The notes under the pieces: model-generated
Databases searched by the model: none
The model's input: only the letters and a program-made list of their open reading frames with translations
What the model was told of the DNA's origin: nothing
Assembly: GCA_035772735.1 (NCBI GenBank)
Contig: JASDFA010000008.1
Span: 7,918,501 to 7,982,500, forward strand
Length of the DNA: 64,000 bases
Origin: Datura wrightii
Taxonomy: Eukaryota; Streptophyta; Magnoliopsida; Solanales; Solanaceae
Reading direction: 5' to 3'
Made by a program: the position numbers and the translations under genes
In this document: piece by piece, positions 31,987-42,580 of the stretch
Position numbering within the stretch: position 1 is the stretch's first letter
Layout of the letters: every line of letters starts with the position of its first letter

Positions 31987-34524
31987 TGTTATACCCCGTA
32001 GGATTTCCAGCACCTAGATGACCTATTCGCACATTGGTTAAGCGTATTTGAAGGCCATACGTGCTAAAGAAAGGCCCGGGAAAAAGATCGGATGAGAAAC
32101 CTGTCGAACCATCGCGGAAGGAGCCGAGGCAGAGCCCCTCCGCGATGGCAATGTGTCACGGAGGTGGAGCCTCCGCGTTGGCTCCGTGACACGTTGGCCT
32201 TGTCCAGGCCCAAGTAAATAAAGCCCCACTTCGGTTTCAATTCATTTAAACTTATAAATTTCCAGTGAAACAGAGAGGAAAAACCAGAGGAGAGAAAAGA
32301 ACGAAGGGGGTAATATAATTTCGTCCGATTACGCTGCCAAACGTTGTCCAAACTCAAATAAACCTCAGATACCGAGGTATTTAGCATCAGAGAGCATTCC
32401 TACGGATTTAGTTTCGTGAAATACGGCCAACGAATCATCGAGCTACCGAGCTAAGGTCAGTAGAATTGCTCCAAACTAATGTCTATGTGTTTCTAGCTGT
32501 GAAGTGAGTATTTCTCCCTTCTGGACTTCTGCAAAATAGCGAGTTTTCGACCGTCTTTCGATAGGCCTAAGTCTAGGCTATAATTATATCGAAAGTAATG
32601 TCGTTCCTCAGAATAAAGTTGTATTTAGTACTGATTGATATATATATGAATGCAGTTGGGAGGAATAGCTGAAATACTGACCAAGCTACGCCAGTTAGTC
32701 GGGAAATCAGAAGCGAAGGTATGTAAAGTTAGTTTCCTCGGCAAGTTAGTAAGCTCGGTATAGCAAAGTAATTTAAAGGCTAGTAGAATATTCAGAAGTC
32801 ATGTGTTATGTTTATTACGAATGTTGGTACGATATTAGAAGCATCATGTTATGATTAGCGCGAGACTTGCTAGCACGATATAGATTCTAATATAAGTGTT
32901 AGGAACTGCATAACATGCTCAGTATGTGATGTAATACAGAATGTTAGGATATTATCGTATTCAGTTGAAACCCAGTAAAACAATGTAATATCTGTAAGGC
33001 ATCTCAGAAGTAGAATGATAGGTTAAAATGAAGTTTAGAAAGCATGTCAGAAATAGTAAATCATGTTATTACAGGAACTCAGTATACAACACAGTATGGC
33101 AGAAGATTATATTTATACATATATACTATTATCAGTCTCAGCATGTATTAAGTACGTATACATTACCATTACTAGTTCAGTACACAGTATGTACGGATAC
33201 TTTACTACTATTAGCTTCAGTATGTGGGATATGCAAATAGTATTACTAGTTGAGACCGTTGTATTGTTTTGGGGTTGGATTACCTAGCATCCATGACCGC
33301 CCTAGGGTTGATAACTGTATCGACTCGTCCGCCAGAGGACGAGGATACGTCGCTCTACAGAGTGGCATGCCGTCCCACAGGGGACGAAGATGGGATGCTA
33401 GTTTTCCCCATATTGTGCCTTGGTAGGCCCTTACACACCCCTGTCGAGCGGATACGCCCGGGTGTTGATTCAGGAGTCCTCCGGACTCAGGTACAGTTAT
33501 AGTCAGGGGCTCAGCGAGCCCAAGTGCATACCCAGGGGACCGGCAGGATGCTTATAGCTATTATAGGAGATGGGATGACCGGGGTAGGGGTATAGATTTT
33601 GTGCTGGTTGTACCTCCCGGCTTATGGGGGCCGGGTAAGGTTTATGTGTGCTATGTTATGTTATGTTATGTTATGCCATGTCACATTAGATACGAGTAGA
33701 TCGAAAGTAGAACGATACATCTCCAGGTATGAATCCTACTCCTTCCAGTATAGTTAAGAGTAGGCATAGTTTTACATTATCAGACAGTTAATCTTTTCCT
33801 TCCTATTTCAGTTTCATCAGTTGTATTGTTGTTTTCAGATATTCCTTTCAGTTATTGCTTTACATACTCAGTACCAGCGGTACTGACGCCCGGTGGGGCG
33901 CTGCATTACTTGCCTACAGGTACCCATAGACGAGGAGGCGATCCCTCGTGATTCCTGTCAGCGATCGAGTATTCAGCTCCTGTCATCCGGAGACTGAATT
34001 CCAGAGGTGTATTTCGTTTTCTTTTGTTGTACAGTACGGGTAGGTCGGGGCCCTGTCCCGATCATTTCTATTGTTATTCCTAAAGGCTTGCAGTCTGTAT
34101 ATATTTCCCTGTGGTCAGTTGAGCCGGTCATATGAGGCCGTGCAGTTGTATAGCTGTTAGTACTTTTACTTCTTTTATGTTGGCCGTGTGGGGCCATAGC
34201 TTGACAGTAGTGGTGACCTTGCCGGTCACGTAGCCTTCTAGTATTTCATTGTTGAGTTGCAGATAGCTAGACAGCATGGTGGCCTTGTCGGCCCGCATAG
34301 GTTTTCCTATAGTAGTATGTTTCTGGTTAGCTGTCATTACAGGTACAGGTGGCTATAGGCCAATGGGCCGGGGGCTGTGTTTACAGCCGTTATATAGTCC
34401 TTTGTTTCCAGAAATGTGAGTTAGAGCCAGCCAGGCACCAGATGTGCTTAGGCTCACGAGATAGCAGTCTAGGTCCTACTAGGGCACCAGGTGCCAGTCA
34501 TACCCCCCAAGGCGGGGCATGACA
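31987..34524 (+). mobile_element. Solo LTR of the E family
   Basis: A 2,538-bp LTR with TGTTATACCCCGTAGG at the start and GGGGCATGACA at the end, and no internal region. It is flanked by TTACA (31982-31986) and ATACA (34525-34529), a target duplication with one mismatch. It is the reverse complement of the E LTRs at 42581-45346 and 47655-50406, but clearly more diverged than they are from each other. It contains the hairpin at 32109-32194 and a short ATGTT repeat at about 33652-33678. A solo LTR results from LTR-LTR recombination. Confidence 0.88.
32109..32194. repeat. GC-rich hairpin island in the E-family solo LTR
   Basis: GTGTCACGGAG and CTCCGTGACAC form an 11-bp perfect inverted repeat around an 18-nt loop, at about 32153-32192. 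It is preceded by CCATCGCGGAAGGAGCC and CCTCCGCGATGG. Same module as in E and O. Confidence 0.75.
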
Positions 34525-34874
34525 ATACATTAACATTGGCCACGCATTAATGCAGTAAGAACAAGAATCAATAAAACAACCATGAAAGAAAAGATGAAAA
34601 AACCAATTTATCAATAATCACATTTCAATACAATTGTTCTTAACCTCAGCAAGAAGAGGATTTAGCCACTCATTTGTGGATTAAACATCGTTAAATGAGT
34701 GTAAATCATACAAGCAATTCAAATCAAGAAGAAGGAGATAGAGAAAAACCCTGATATTTTCGTCCCCTCAACTGCCTGTAACCCACGTTCTTGCTCCACC
34801 AAGTCAGAATAATTAAAAATGAACCTAAGTGTTCTATTTATACTAGGGGAAATTTTTCCCGGAATAACAAGCAA

Positions 34875-35107
34875 CGTGTCACGGAGTGCATCGCGGAGCA
34901 CTGCCTCCATGACACGCCACTGACGCGGACCCTTACTGGAATTTGATCGTCCAGGTATTAAGGCCCAACGTGGCACGACGTGCAACGCGGGGCTAGGCCA
35001 ACGTGCCACGGCCCCAACGCGCACCTTCACTGGAATTTGGCAAAAATTTCATATCTAGGCAGAAGGCATCCGCGATGGCAGCGTGACACGGCTCCATCGC
35101 GGAGCCC
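34875..35107. repeat. GC-rich hairpin island in the O 5' LTR
   Basis: CGTGTCACGGAG, an 18-nt loop containing ATCGCGGAG, and CTCCATGACACG, where one stem base has changed relative to the 3' LTR. The second set (CCGCGATGG, CCATCGCGGAG) ends the island. Confidence 0.75.
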
Positions 35108-35701
35108 CTTTAATTCGTGCCTTCAAGTGTTTTTTCCCTTGCTAGCGTCCGAGTCCAACCCCGATTTCTCCCAACATGCATTTTAGCTTCCCAAAATTAT
35201 ATTTCACCTGTAAAACAACGCTAATCATGTTGGTTAGTATAAATTTACATTTTATTACAAATCACATGAGAATGTATACACATCGATAGATAAACAAGGC
35301 TAAAATGACACATTTGAGTATCACTTGGGCATATAAATTTGCCCAAGATCACCCACCGCCTAGGAGGGTAGTGAAGCATGAGGTTAATCCAAGTGGCGTA
35401 TTGAGAACTCGCCACTTGACACTTTCACAACAAAAATATTTTAGATTATTAAATTTATTTAAAATGAGTATTGCTAATAATGAAAAGATTGTGAACATTT
35501 ATTACAAAGTTACTAATTATGGCGTGATATATTTGAATTATCATAGAAGATTAAAATATTTTGTATAATTAGAGACATGATATAATTCTAAATCATTATT
35601 TGATTAGCTATTATATGATCTATATGGAAAAAAATCACGCCATGATTATAATCATTCTAATATAAAAGATTTCTATAAAATATTATATATATATAGATTC
35701 G

Positions 35702-35702
35702 T

Positions 35703-35731
<29 letters not shown>
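35702..35731. repeat. TA microsatellite within the array
   Basis: A run of about 15 TA steps. Similar shorter runs occur at about 36306-36326 and, in the G LTR, at about 39493-39521. Confidence 0.8.
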
Positions 35732-35733
<2 letters not shown>

Positions 35734-38100
35734 CAGGCCATAGTTAGAGTCATTCTAATAGAAAAGATTACTACCATATATTCTATATATTTATAAGTTA
35801 AATTATACAATTAAAGATTGTGAAAATTTATTGCTTAGAACTAATTCTGGTATAATATATTTTATTTAAATCAAATACTGCAGAAATAATATTGATTTGA
35901 TTATTTTCTATAATTAGAGTCATAGCAGTATATAATTATTTAATTGACAATTATATGATAGCTTATATTATTAAAAGAAAGATAATGAAGCATGAGGTTA
36001 AGCTAAGTAGCGTATAAAGAACTCGCCACTTGGCACTGTTACAACAAAAAAATTTTAGATTATTAAATTTATTTAAAATGAATATTACTAATAATGAAAA
36101 GACTGTGAACCTTTATTACAAAGTCACTAATTATGGCATGATATATTTTAATTATTTAAAATATAAAAGATTAAAATATATTTAGTATTTATTAGAGACA
36201 TCATATGATTCCAAATCATTATTTGATTAGCAATTATATGATCTATATGGAAAAAATCACGCCATAATTATAGTCATTCTAATAGAAAAATTTCTACAAA
36301 ATATTATATATATATATATATATATAGAAGCGTTCAAATATAATACGAATCTTTTAAGTCCTTTAAATACAAATCCGTAACTATAATCCTAAAATTACAC
36401 AAAAATTAAAGACATATATTCATGTTTAATAAATTACAATTAATTAATTAGTATTGTTAAACAAGGAAAGATTGTGAAAAATTATTACAAAGTCACTTAT
36501 TATGGTAGTGATATATTTGAATTTAAATCAGATACTACTATGAAAAAATTAATATAATATATAGATTAGAATATTTCCTATAATACATCCATAAGAATAT
36601 ATAATTATTTGATTAATAATTAATTTTATATGTATATATAAACTTCACGCCATAGCTAGATCATTCTAATAAAAAAGATTACTACGACATTTTCTATATA
36701 TTTATAACTTAAATTATGTAATTAAAGATTGTGAAAATTTATTACTTAGAACTAATTCTGGTGTGATATACTTGTATTTAAATTAAATACTGCAGAAATA
36801 ATATTGATTGGTTATATCCTATAATTAGAGACATATCAGTATATAATTATTTGATTGACAATTATATGATATTTATATATTATATATATTATTAAAAGGA
36901 GGGTAGTGAAGCATGATGTTAAGCCAAATGGCATATTGAAAACTCGCCGCTTGGCACTTTTACAACAAAAAATATTTTAGATTATTAAATTTATATAAAA
37001 TGAACATTACTAATATTGTAAAGACAGTGAACATTTATTACAAAATCAATAATTATGGCGTGATATATTTAAGTTACTTAAAAATATAGAAGATAAAAAT
37101 ATTTCGTATAATTAGAGACATCATATAATTCTAAATCATTATTCGATTAACAATTATATGATTTATATGGAAAAAAATCACGCCACAATTATAGTCATTC
37201 TAATATAAAAAATTTCTACGAAATATTTTATGTATATAGATTCGTTCAAATATAATACAAATCTTTTAAATTCTTTATATACAAATTTGTAATTATAGTC
37301 CTAAAATTACACAAAAATTATAGACATATATTCATATCTAATTAATTATAATCAATTAAATTAGTATTGTTAGACCAGGAAAGATTGTGAAAAATTATTG
37401 CAAAGTCACTAATTATGGTAGTGATATATTTGAATCTAAATCAGATACTATTATGAAAAATTAATATAATATATAGATTAGAATATTTGCTATAATACAT
37501 CCATAGTAGTATATAATTATTTGATTGATAATTATATATATATGAAAAAATTCACGCCATAGTTAGAGTCATTCTTATAGAAAAGATTACTACAATATAT
37601 TCTATATATTTATAACTTAAATTATATAATAAAAGATTGCCAAAGTTTATTTCTTAGAACTAATTATGGTGTGATATATTTATGTTTAAATCAAATATTG
37701 CAGAAATAATATTGATAAGATTATTTTCTATAATTAGAGATATAACAGTATATAATTATTTGATTGGCAATTATATGATATATATGAAAGAAAATCACGC
37801 AATAATTAGAGTCATTTTAATAGAAAATATTTCTATGGCATATTATATATATTTATAATTTAAATTATTTAATTAGTATTACTGTACAAGAAAATATTGT
37901 GAAAATATAATGTATAGAGCTAATTATGGCGTGATTTATTAAATTTAAATCAGATACTGCTATAATTTAAATTTAAATCAGAGATGTAGCAATATATAAT
38001 TATTTGATTAGCAATTATATGCTATATATGAAAAAGAATTGCACCATAGTTAGAGTCATTCTAATAGAAAATATTCCTATGTCATATTCTATATATTTAT

Positions 38101-38105
38101 AACTT
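38101..38105. other. Left target-site duplication of G (AACTT)
   Basis: AACTT immediately before the TG of the G 3' LTR, identical to 15784-15788 after the G 5' LTR. Confidence 0.75.
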
Positions 38106-39490
38106 TGTCATGATCCAATTGGTCGTGATTGACACCCACACTAATACCCCTCTGGTGGGAGAACCAACGGTTCCCAACATTACCCGAAATAGATTGTTTA
38201 TAAGAAAACTTTTACCAAAATAAACGAACTAAATTAATTATCAAGAGCAATCGATTTCAAAACAAACTTCACTACGAATCCCAAGACCTGATTGTCATTG
38301 CACTAGATGTCTTCTTACAACTTTACGAAATGCTAAGTCTAAAGCATAAAGAAAAGAGGAAAAAAATCAAATGTTTGGAAAAAGAAAGACATCCTCGACA
38401 GGAGAGTGGTATTTCCTCCTTGGTCAGCTCACCGCTCAAACTCCGCTGCTTCTTTATATGTGAGGACGTGAGGAACTTCCTACATTAAGTTCTGCACTCA
38501 GAAAAGAAGTGCAAGCGTAGGGTCAGTACAAAATACGGTACTGGTAGGCATCATCGGCCGACCCCAAATAATAACACATATACACATCAATAACAACACA
38601 AGACCAATCTTCAACATAAAAAGAACATACCAAATGATTTTAGACACACTAGCTCTACTCAGGAAATAGCCGGCCTGCTCACAGGATTAGGCCGTTCGCT
38701 GTAACGGTCAAGTGACCATTGCAGCGATCTTGCCACAGCGGAAAAGGGTTCAAGCTGCAACAGTACTGCCTTAGGCAGTAGCTCGACTATGCTGCACTTT
38801 CCCAGTTCTTCAGCTCATCAGGTTCATCATTCATATATTCCACCAATATCTCTCAAATAAGCACACTCAAGAACAATAATTAACATCATCAAGTATCACT
38901 CACGAACCAATATCTCTCAAATAAGCACACTCAAGAACAATAATTAACATCATCAAGTATCACTCACGAGTTCAATAGGAAATACAGCAAAATCCACTCG
39001 TCAAGTTTCGACATTGTGACAAGTCACACTTAGAACTAAAGACATGTTCTTCAATATCCAAATCACATAACATAACCGTAATTGGCACAATCTCTTAGCA
39101 CATTTTTCATACACTTCGTTTGCATATAAGGACAACACCACATAAGTAAGGTGCATAACATGAAAACCAAAGATGACATGACGGGTACACGCCTCCGTCA
39201 TCTCACCATAAACACTCAACCACAATCAGTGTACACACATGCCAAAGGGTCTTATTTTTGCCCTTCCAGTCATGACCCGCAGGGGACTCTAGAAATTCAT
39301 GTACCGTACCGGCATGGTACCCGCTCCCACTCATATGCTTCGGATGCTCCCCTCAGACACGAGCCACTCAATAATAATATTCGCTTGCCCAGATACTCCC
39401 CTCTGGCTCGAGCCTCTCATTTCAGGAAACAGTTAATATTTAAGCCATTCTCATCCTTTAATCATAACAAGGTGCATTACATAATAGAAA

Positions 39491-39524
<34 letters not shown>

Positions 39525-40574
39525 ATCAATTTATCGGAGTCTACGCTCCATTACCTCACTTGCTCAAATAGAACACTAAGTTCACATGATAGATTCATAA
39601 CATAAGTTTCATTACACATTTCCACATAATCTCAACAACAGATTATATTTACCTCATATCAATATGATAATTTCCATTTATTCACATAAAAACACTAATA
39701 ACAAGGAATGTTCGAAGACCAATCAAATATAGTCATTACATAAGCATACAAGTCATTATGTAGGGTCTAACCCTATAACCATAGCCTACCTCGATTTCGG
39801 ACACGAAGAGTCAATTAGTCCACCGGAGCTTTGCTCTTTCTCACAACCTCGGGGTGCTCATAATCTACAACAAACAAAGAATAATTCATTACTCCCTCTT
39901 CAAAATAAGGGCTTTAGAAGATCAAACCCTCCCCTTCAGGTCACTTTTAAAAGTGAACCCCAATTCTACTAAGTTCTAGGTCCCAATTCTCGCATAATCC
40001 TTATTCTCAACAAAAATCTTTGGAGAGTGATCAATACTCCTAATTATCAAGTCTAAACACACCATAGTCTTCCTATATTTCAGCCCTAGTATAACTATCT
40101 AGGGTCTTCTCCCTCCTAAAATTCCACCATTAAAGGTCTTTAAGGATTCTAGAATCAACATTACTCATGTAGAGATAAACAATTGAAAAATCTTACCTTG
40201 ATGAAGAGGTCCACTTCTCTGGAGGGTTTTCCCATTCTTTAAACCTTTCGATCGTGATTTTGAGAATAATGGGGTAAAAACCCATAATTCCCACTTAAAA
40301 CCCACTTTCTAATTTTTGTCATCCGCTGCAGCGGCTATAGTGTGCTAGAGCGTTTCAGCAGTTACATCCCAAGTTCACCACGGTGGAAAACCGTCACCAC
40401 TGTCTCGCTGCAGCGGAAATTCCTCGGCTGCAATAGTTCACTAAACCAGTAACTACCCAAAATTCACTAGTTTAACACTTGGAAAAAAATTTCACAGCCC
40501 TTTCTAATCCTTCCCTAGATAGTTCCAGTATTCTAGGCTCTTAACCATCCTATAACAACGTCCGGGTCGTTACA
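38106..40574 (-). repeat. G 3' LTR
   Basis: 2,469 bp, TGTCATGATCC at the left and GTCGTTACA at the right (TG..CA). Colinear with the split G 5' LTR; 2,405 bp without its 64-bp tandem duplication, against 2,406 bp for the 5' LTR. The CTGCAGCGG-type island lies at about 40319-40440. ORF 39001-39225 and the frame 14204-14575 in the other LTR are chance frames. Confidence 0.88.
38842..38969. repeat. 64-bp tandem duplication in the G 3' LTR
   Basis: Two nearly perfect copies, 38842-38905 and 38906-38969, starting ACCAATATCTCTC. The 5' LTR at about 14110-14175 has one copy. Confidence 0.9.
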
Positions 40575-42003
40575 TCAGATACCAATTAAAACACCATTCA
40601 TCCCTGAACGGTCTATACAAAGAAAAGGGAAAAGTACTTACCAGATTCCACGAACAACTAGGGAAACTTGACCCGCATATTAGCATCGGTCTCCAAAGTG
40701 GCTTCTTCAACCAGATGATTCTTCCACAGACCTTTACTGTCGAAATCTCCTTGGACCTCAGCTTTCGAACCTCTCTGGCCAATATCACTACAGGCTCCTC
40801 TTCAAAGGACAGATTCTCATCCAGTAACACAGAGTCCCACTTGATAATATACGTTCCATCCCCATGGTACTTTTTCAGCATACATACCTGAAATGTCGGA
40901 TGCACTCCAAATAATCCTGGCGGCAATGCCAGCTCATAAGCCACTTCCCCCTACATGCCGAAGTATTTGAAATGACCCAATATACCTCAGGTGGAGCTTG
41001 CCCCGCTCTCTGAACCTCGTCACCCCCTTCACAGGGGACACCTTGAGCAGTACTTGCTCCCCTTCATGAACTCCATGTCCCTTACTTTCTTGTCTGCGTA
41101 TTGCTTCTGCCTACTTTGAGCAGCTACCAGGATATCCTAAATCATTCAAACCATTTCTAAGGACTCCTTTAACAAATCCGTCCCCCAAGGCCCCACCTCA
41201 AATGCATCAAACACCCAATTGGAGACCTACACTTTCTCCTGTACAAAGCTTAAAATGGCGCCATGCTAATGCTCAAGAGGTAGCTATTGTTATAGGCAAA
41301 CTCTTCCAAGGGCAAGAATTTGTCCCAATGGCCCCCGAAGTCTATCACACACGCGCGGAGCATGTCCTCAATACCTGGATAGTCTGTTCCACTGTTCGTT
41401 TGTCTGAGGATGAAAGGCTATACTCAAGTCTAACCTCGTACCCAACTTGGCCTGCAAGGTCCTCCAGAAATGGGAAGTGAACTGAGTGCCCCTATCTGAT
41501 ACAATTGAAACAGGCACCCCATGCAACCGAATTACCTCCTTCATATATAGCTTGGCTAGTCTCTCAGAGTTGTACGTCACCTGGACCGCCAAGAAATGAG
41601 CAGACTTTCTCAATCTGTCCACTATAACCCAAATTGAGTCAAACTTTCCTAAAGTCTTGGGGAGACTAACCACGAAGTCAATAGATATCCTCTTCCATTT
41701 CCACTCGGGGATAGGCATTCGCTGAAGTAACCCTCTAGGCTTTTGGTGCTCGTACTTCACCTGCTGACAATTCAAACACTAAGCAACGTAATCCACAATG
41801 TCCCTCTTCATCCTGCCCCACCAATAGTGCCGTTTTAGATCGTGGTACATCTTGGTGACTCCGGGGTGGATAAAGTACATCGAGTTGTGAGCTTCTGCCA
41901 AGAGAGTTTTGATTAGCTCACCAATTCGGGGAACACACACCTGCCCCTTTATTCTCAAGACCCCTTCATCATCTAACACTTCTTTCTTTGCTTCTCTCCA
42001 CAT
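40575..42003 (-). pseudogene. Integrase and C-terminal region of G
   Basis: Zinc-binding part 42003-41760: LLAEAHNSMYFIHPGVTKMYHD, YWWGRMKRDIVDYVA, then a stop and CLNCQQVKYEHQKPRG. The HHCC residues are readable on both sides of the stop. Core 41775-41368: ISIDFVVSLPKTLGKFDS, WVIVDRLRKSAHFLAV (Asp), VSIVSDRGTQFTSHFW (Asp), LSIAFHPQTNEQ, after which a frameshift separates the Glu segment (VEQTIQVL). The C-terminal part at 40944-40570 reads MAYELALPPGLFGVHPTF, MLKKYHGDG, SFEEEPVVILAREVRKLRSKEISTVKV, a chromovirus-like tail, and runs into the LTR. The text differs from P, D and M, so G is a separate family. Confidence 0.83.
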
Positions 42004-42580
42004 AACTTTATCCCTGATCTTAACCAGCTTTTCATCTTCAAACTATCTAGTTTTGATTTCCTCTAGCAGTGAGGATTTAGCCTCCAGGTTGGCTAGTATT
42101 CCACCTGTTTCGGAGCGACAACCTCACCAAGCTGTTTTCCAAAGTCTGGACTTCTCTGTCCATCGACCGCTAAGTAGCTTCCAAGCAAGCTAAACTGTCC
42201 ATACTCACCGTCTTCCTACTCAATGCATCTGCCACATCATTGGCCTTTCCTGGGTGGTACAAGATGGTGATATCATAATCCTTAAGCAGCTCCATCCATC
42301 TCCCGTGCCTCAAATTGAGATCTTTTTGGGAGAACACATACTATAAGCTGCAATGATCCGTGAACACCTCACATCGAGCTCCATACAGATAGTGCCTCCA
42401 AATTTTCAGGGCAAACACCACCGCTGCTAACTCCAGATCATGTGAGGGGTAATTCTTTTCACGCACCTTCAACTGTCTAAAGGAATAAGCAATAACCTAT
42501 CCTTCATGCATTAATACAACACCCAATCCAGACCATGAGGTATCACAATAAAAAACAAAGTCTTTACCTTCCACGGGTAA
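42004..42580 (-). pseudogene. RNase H region of G
   Basis: Read leftward from 42580: LPVEGKDFVFYCDTSW, GLGVVLMHEG (RNase H start), then frames resembling QLKVREKNYPSHDLELAAVVFALKIWRHYLYG and the end of the domain with WMELLKDYDITILYHPGKANDVADAL. Several single-base changes and stops are present. It is cut on the upstream side at 42581 by the LTR of E, just after the start of RNase H. Confidence 0.75.

Larger units (their letters stand above)
21251..35351 (-). mobile_element. Athila-type Ty3/gypsy element O, rearranged
   Basis: Minus-strand element: 5' LTR 31398-35351 (with solo LTR 31987-34524 inside), tRNA-Asp primer site, gag, protease, RT, second protease copy, 410-codon ORF in the env position, purine tract, and 3' LTR 21251-22665. 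Without the nested insertion the LTRs are about 1,411-1,415 bp each and the internal region is 8.7 kb. RNase H and integrase are absent. The flanks do not match (GGAAG at 21246-21250 against CCCAC at 35352-35356): one side is D pol and the other is the AT-rich array. The element therefore seems to be recombined or to sit at a rearrangement boundary. Confidence 0.85.
31398..35351 (-). repeat. O 5' LTR, interrupted by an E-family solo LTR
   Basis: Colinear with 21251-22665 once 31987-34524 is removed (about 1,411 bp against 1,415 bp). It begins TGTTCGGTGTTTTC on the plus strand and ends GCCCAAGATCA at 35351. By eye the two LTRs differ at several per cent of sites. The right flank is array sequence, not a copy of the left flank. 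Confidence 0.87.
35352..38105. repeat. AT-rich tandem array with higher-order structure
   Basis: The recurring word TAATTATGGYGTGATATATTT appears at about 35515, 35840, 36130, 36490, 36760, 37052, 37410, 37663 and 37921. The spacing is 250-360 bp, and the pattern repeats every roughly 905-920 bp (36130/37052, 36490/37410, 36760/37663). Shared sub-blocks include ATTATTTGATT, AAATCACGCCATAATTATAGTCATTCTAAT, TTATAACTTAAATTAT and ACTCGCCACTTGGCAC (35410, 36020 and 36945). No coding potential. G inserted in it at 38105. Confidence 0.75.
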
